Assembly (NCBI GenBank): GCA_036937835.1
Contig: CM072879.1
Span: 15,493,001 to 15,557,000 of the forward strand
DNA length: 64,000 bases
DNA from: Pampus argenteus
Taxonomy: Eukaryota > Chordata > Actinopteri > Scombriformes > Stromateidae
Reading direction: 5' to 3'
A program made the translations under genes and the position numbers. Position 1 is the first letter of the stretch; the number at the start of each line of letters is the position of its first letter. Below the pieces are notes generated by a model. It worked only from the letters and a program-made list of their open reading frames with translations. It was not told where the DNA came from and ran no database searches. This document shows, in pieces, positions 63,294-64,000 of the stretch.

Positions 63294-64000
63294 TGAAAAC
63301 AAAATGGACTTTTTGTATTTTGGCATTTTCCTATTTTTTTCCCCCCCAACAATCTGTTAGTGAATATCAAACTTTCTGTTGTCTTTTGAGTATTAGATCA
63401 CTGTATTTCACATGCTGGTGTGTGATGCTGTGTGTGGCAGCTTTGCTCATGAAACTAGAGATCTTGTTTTGTGGAGCTCAATAAATAGTATCCATACATT
63501 GTTACTTTGAGTGAGAGTCAGTGGGAATTGTTGGAGTTGTTACTTGGACTACATAATATGTGCTTTTATTGATCAGTTTTTACTGATGCATTCATTAATC
63601 AGGTAAATATCTATCCTTGCCTTGTGTCACAAGAAATTAAGAGATTCTACAAATGAAATTTCTCTACCAGGATTGTTGATATTGATTGTTGGGAGATAAA
63701 TGCCTGAAATCTATTGTAGATTAGATCTGTCTATCCTGATCTTTTAATCTACTTTAAACGCAGGATTTTAGAAATACTGCATCTAAATTGCCTGTGTGTT
63801 GTAAAAAACAAACAAACTTGAATATACACCAAAAAAAGTAGAATTTATTAATGTTCTATTATTTTTATATATAATATTTGTCTTTAGATTTATTTTTTTC
63901 CCCAATTCTACAAAACAATACAATGTTCTACATGGTAGCTTAATGCAAACATCACATCCTGCTTATATTTACTGGCTGGGAAGGATCTGGGTCCTGACGG
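63294..64000. other. nelfe 3' UTR and right flank
   Basis: AATAAA at 63480-63485, about 190 bases after the nelfe stop, is the probable poly(A) signal. Beyond it I see AT-rich sequence with no recognisable gene to the window edge. Confidence 0.65.

Overview
The window is vertebrate nuclear DNA, almost certainly from a ray-finned (percomorph-type) fish. It has short exons flanked by GT..AG introns, AT-rich noncoding DNA, long CA/TG microsatellites, a Tc1-like end, a P-element-like transposon relic and several dispersed repeats of types I associate with percomorph genomes. The species cannot be named from this sequence.

Seven protein-coding genes were assembled exon by exon by matching translated segments to known vertebrate families and checking that reading frame is kept across each junction. 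From left to right they are csnk2b (-), prrc2a (-), neu1 (-), a tmem268-like gene (+), prrt1 (-), skiv2l/skic2 (-) and nelfe (+). Six of the seven have human orthologues in the MHC class III region of chromosome 6p21, so this is a compact, reshuffled fish counterpart of MHC class III. The exception is the tmem268-like gene, whose human relative lies on 9q32 in an MHC-paralogous block.

Layout: 1-1251 is csnk2b 3' UTR or flank; 1252-3349 is csnk2b coding; about 3937-4600 is its upstream region, ending at the prrc2a poly(A) signals; 4616-7376 is the long prrc2a 3' UTR; 7377-17447 is prrc2a coding; 17448-22500 is its 5' intron, with a 1.3-kb transposon relic, and promoter; 22500-24182 is repeats and the neu1 3' UTR; 24183-28354 is neu1; 28355-31805 is the divergent neu1/tmem268-like interval; 31806-35486 is the tmem268-like gene; 35760-37270 is intergenic; 37278-40408 is the prrt1 3' UTR; 40409-46709 is prrt1; 46710-47597 is the prrt1 upstream region and skiv2l 3' UTR; 47598-59213 is skiv2l; 59214-59545 is a divergent promoter; 59858-63293 is nelfe; the rest is flank.

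The genes do not form one pathway. They cover RNA decay (skiv2l), transcription pausing (nelfe), RNA binding and m6A reading (prrc2a), kinase regulation (csnk2b), lysosomal sialic acid removal (neu1), AMPA-receptor accessory function (prrt1) and an endomembrane protein (tmem268-like). The points most worth checking are the P-like element with a leftover THAP exon, the shortened prrc2a C-terminus, MiT/TFE-type sites at neu1, repeats placed at splice sites in skiv2l and tmem268-like, and a cluster of AACGTT palindromes upstream of prrc2a. I found no bacterial-style system, CRISPR array or RNA gene.
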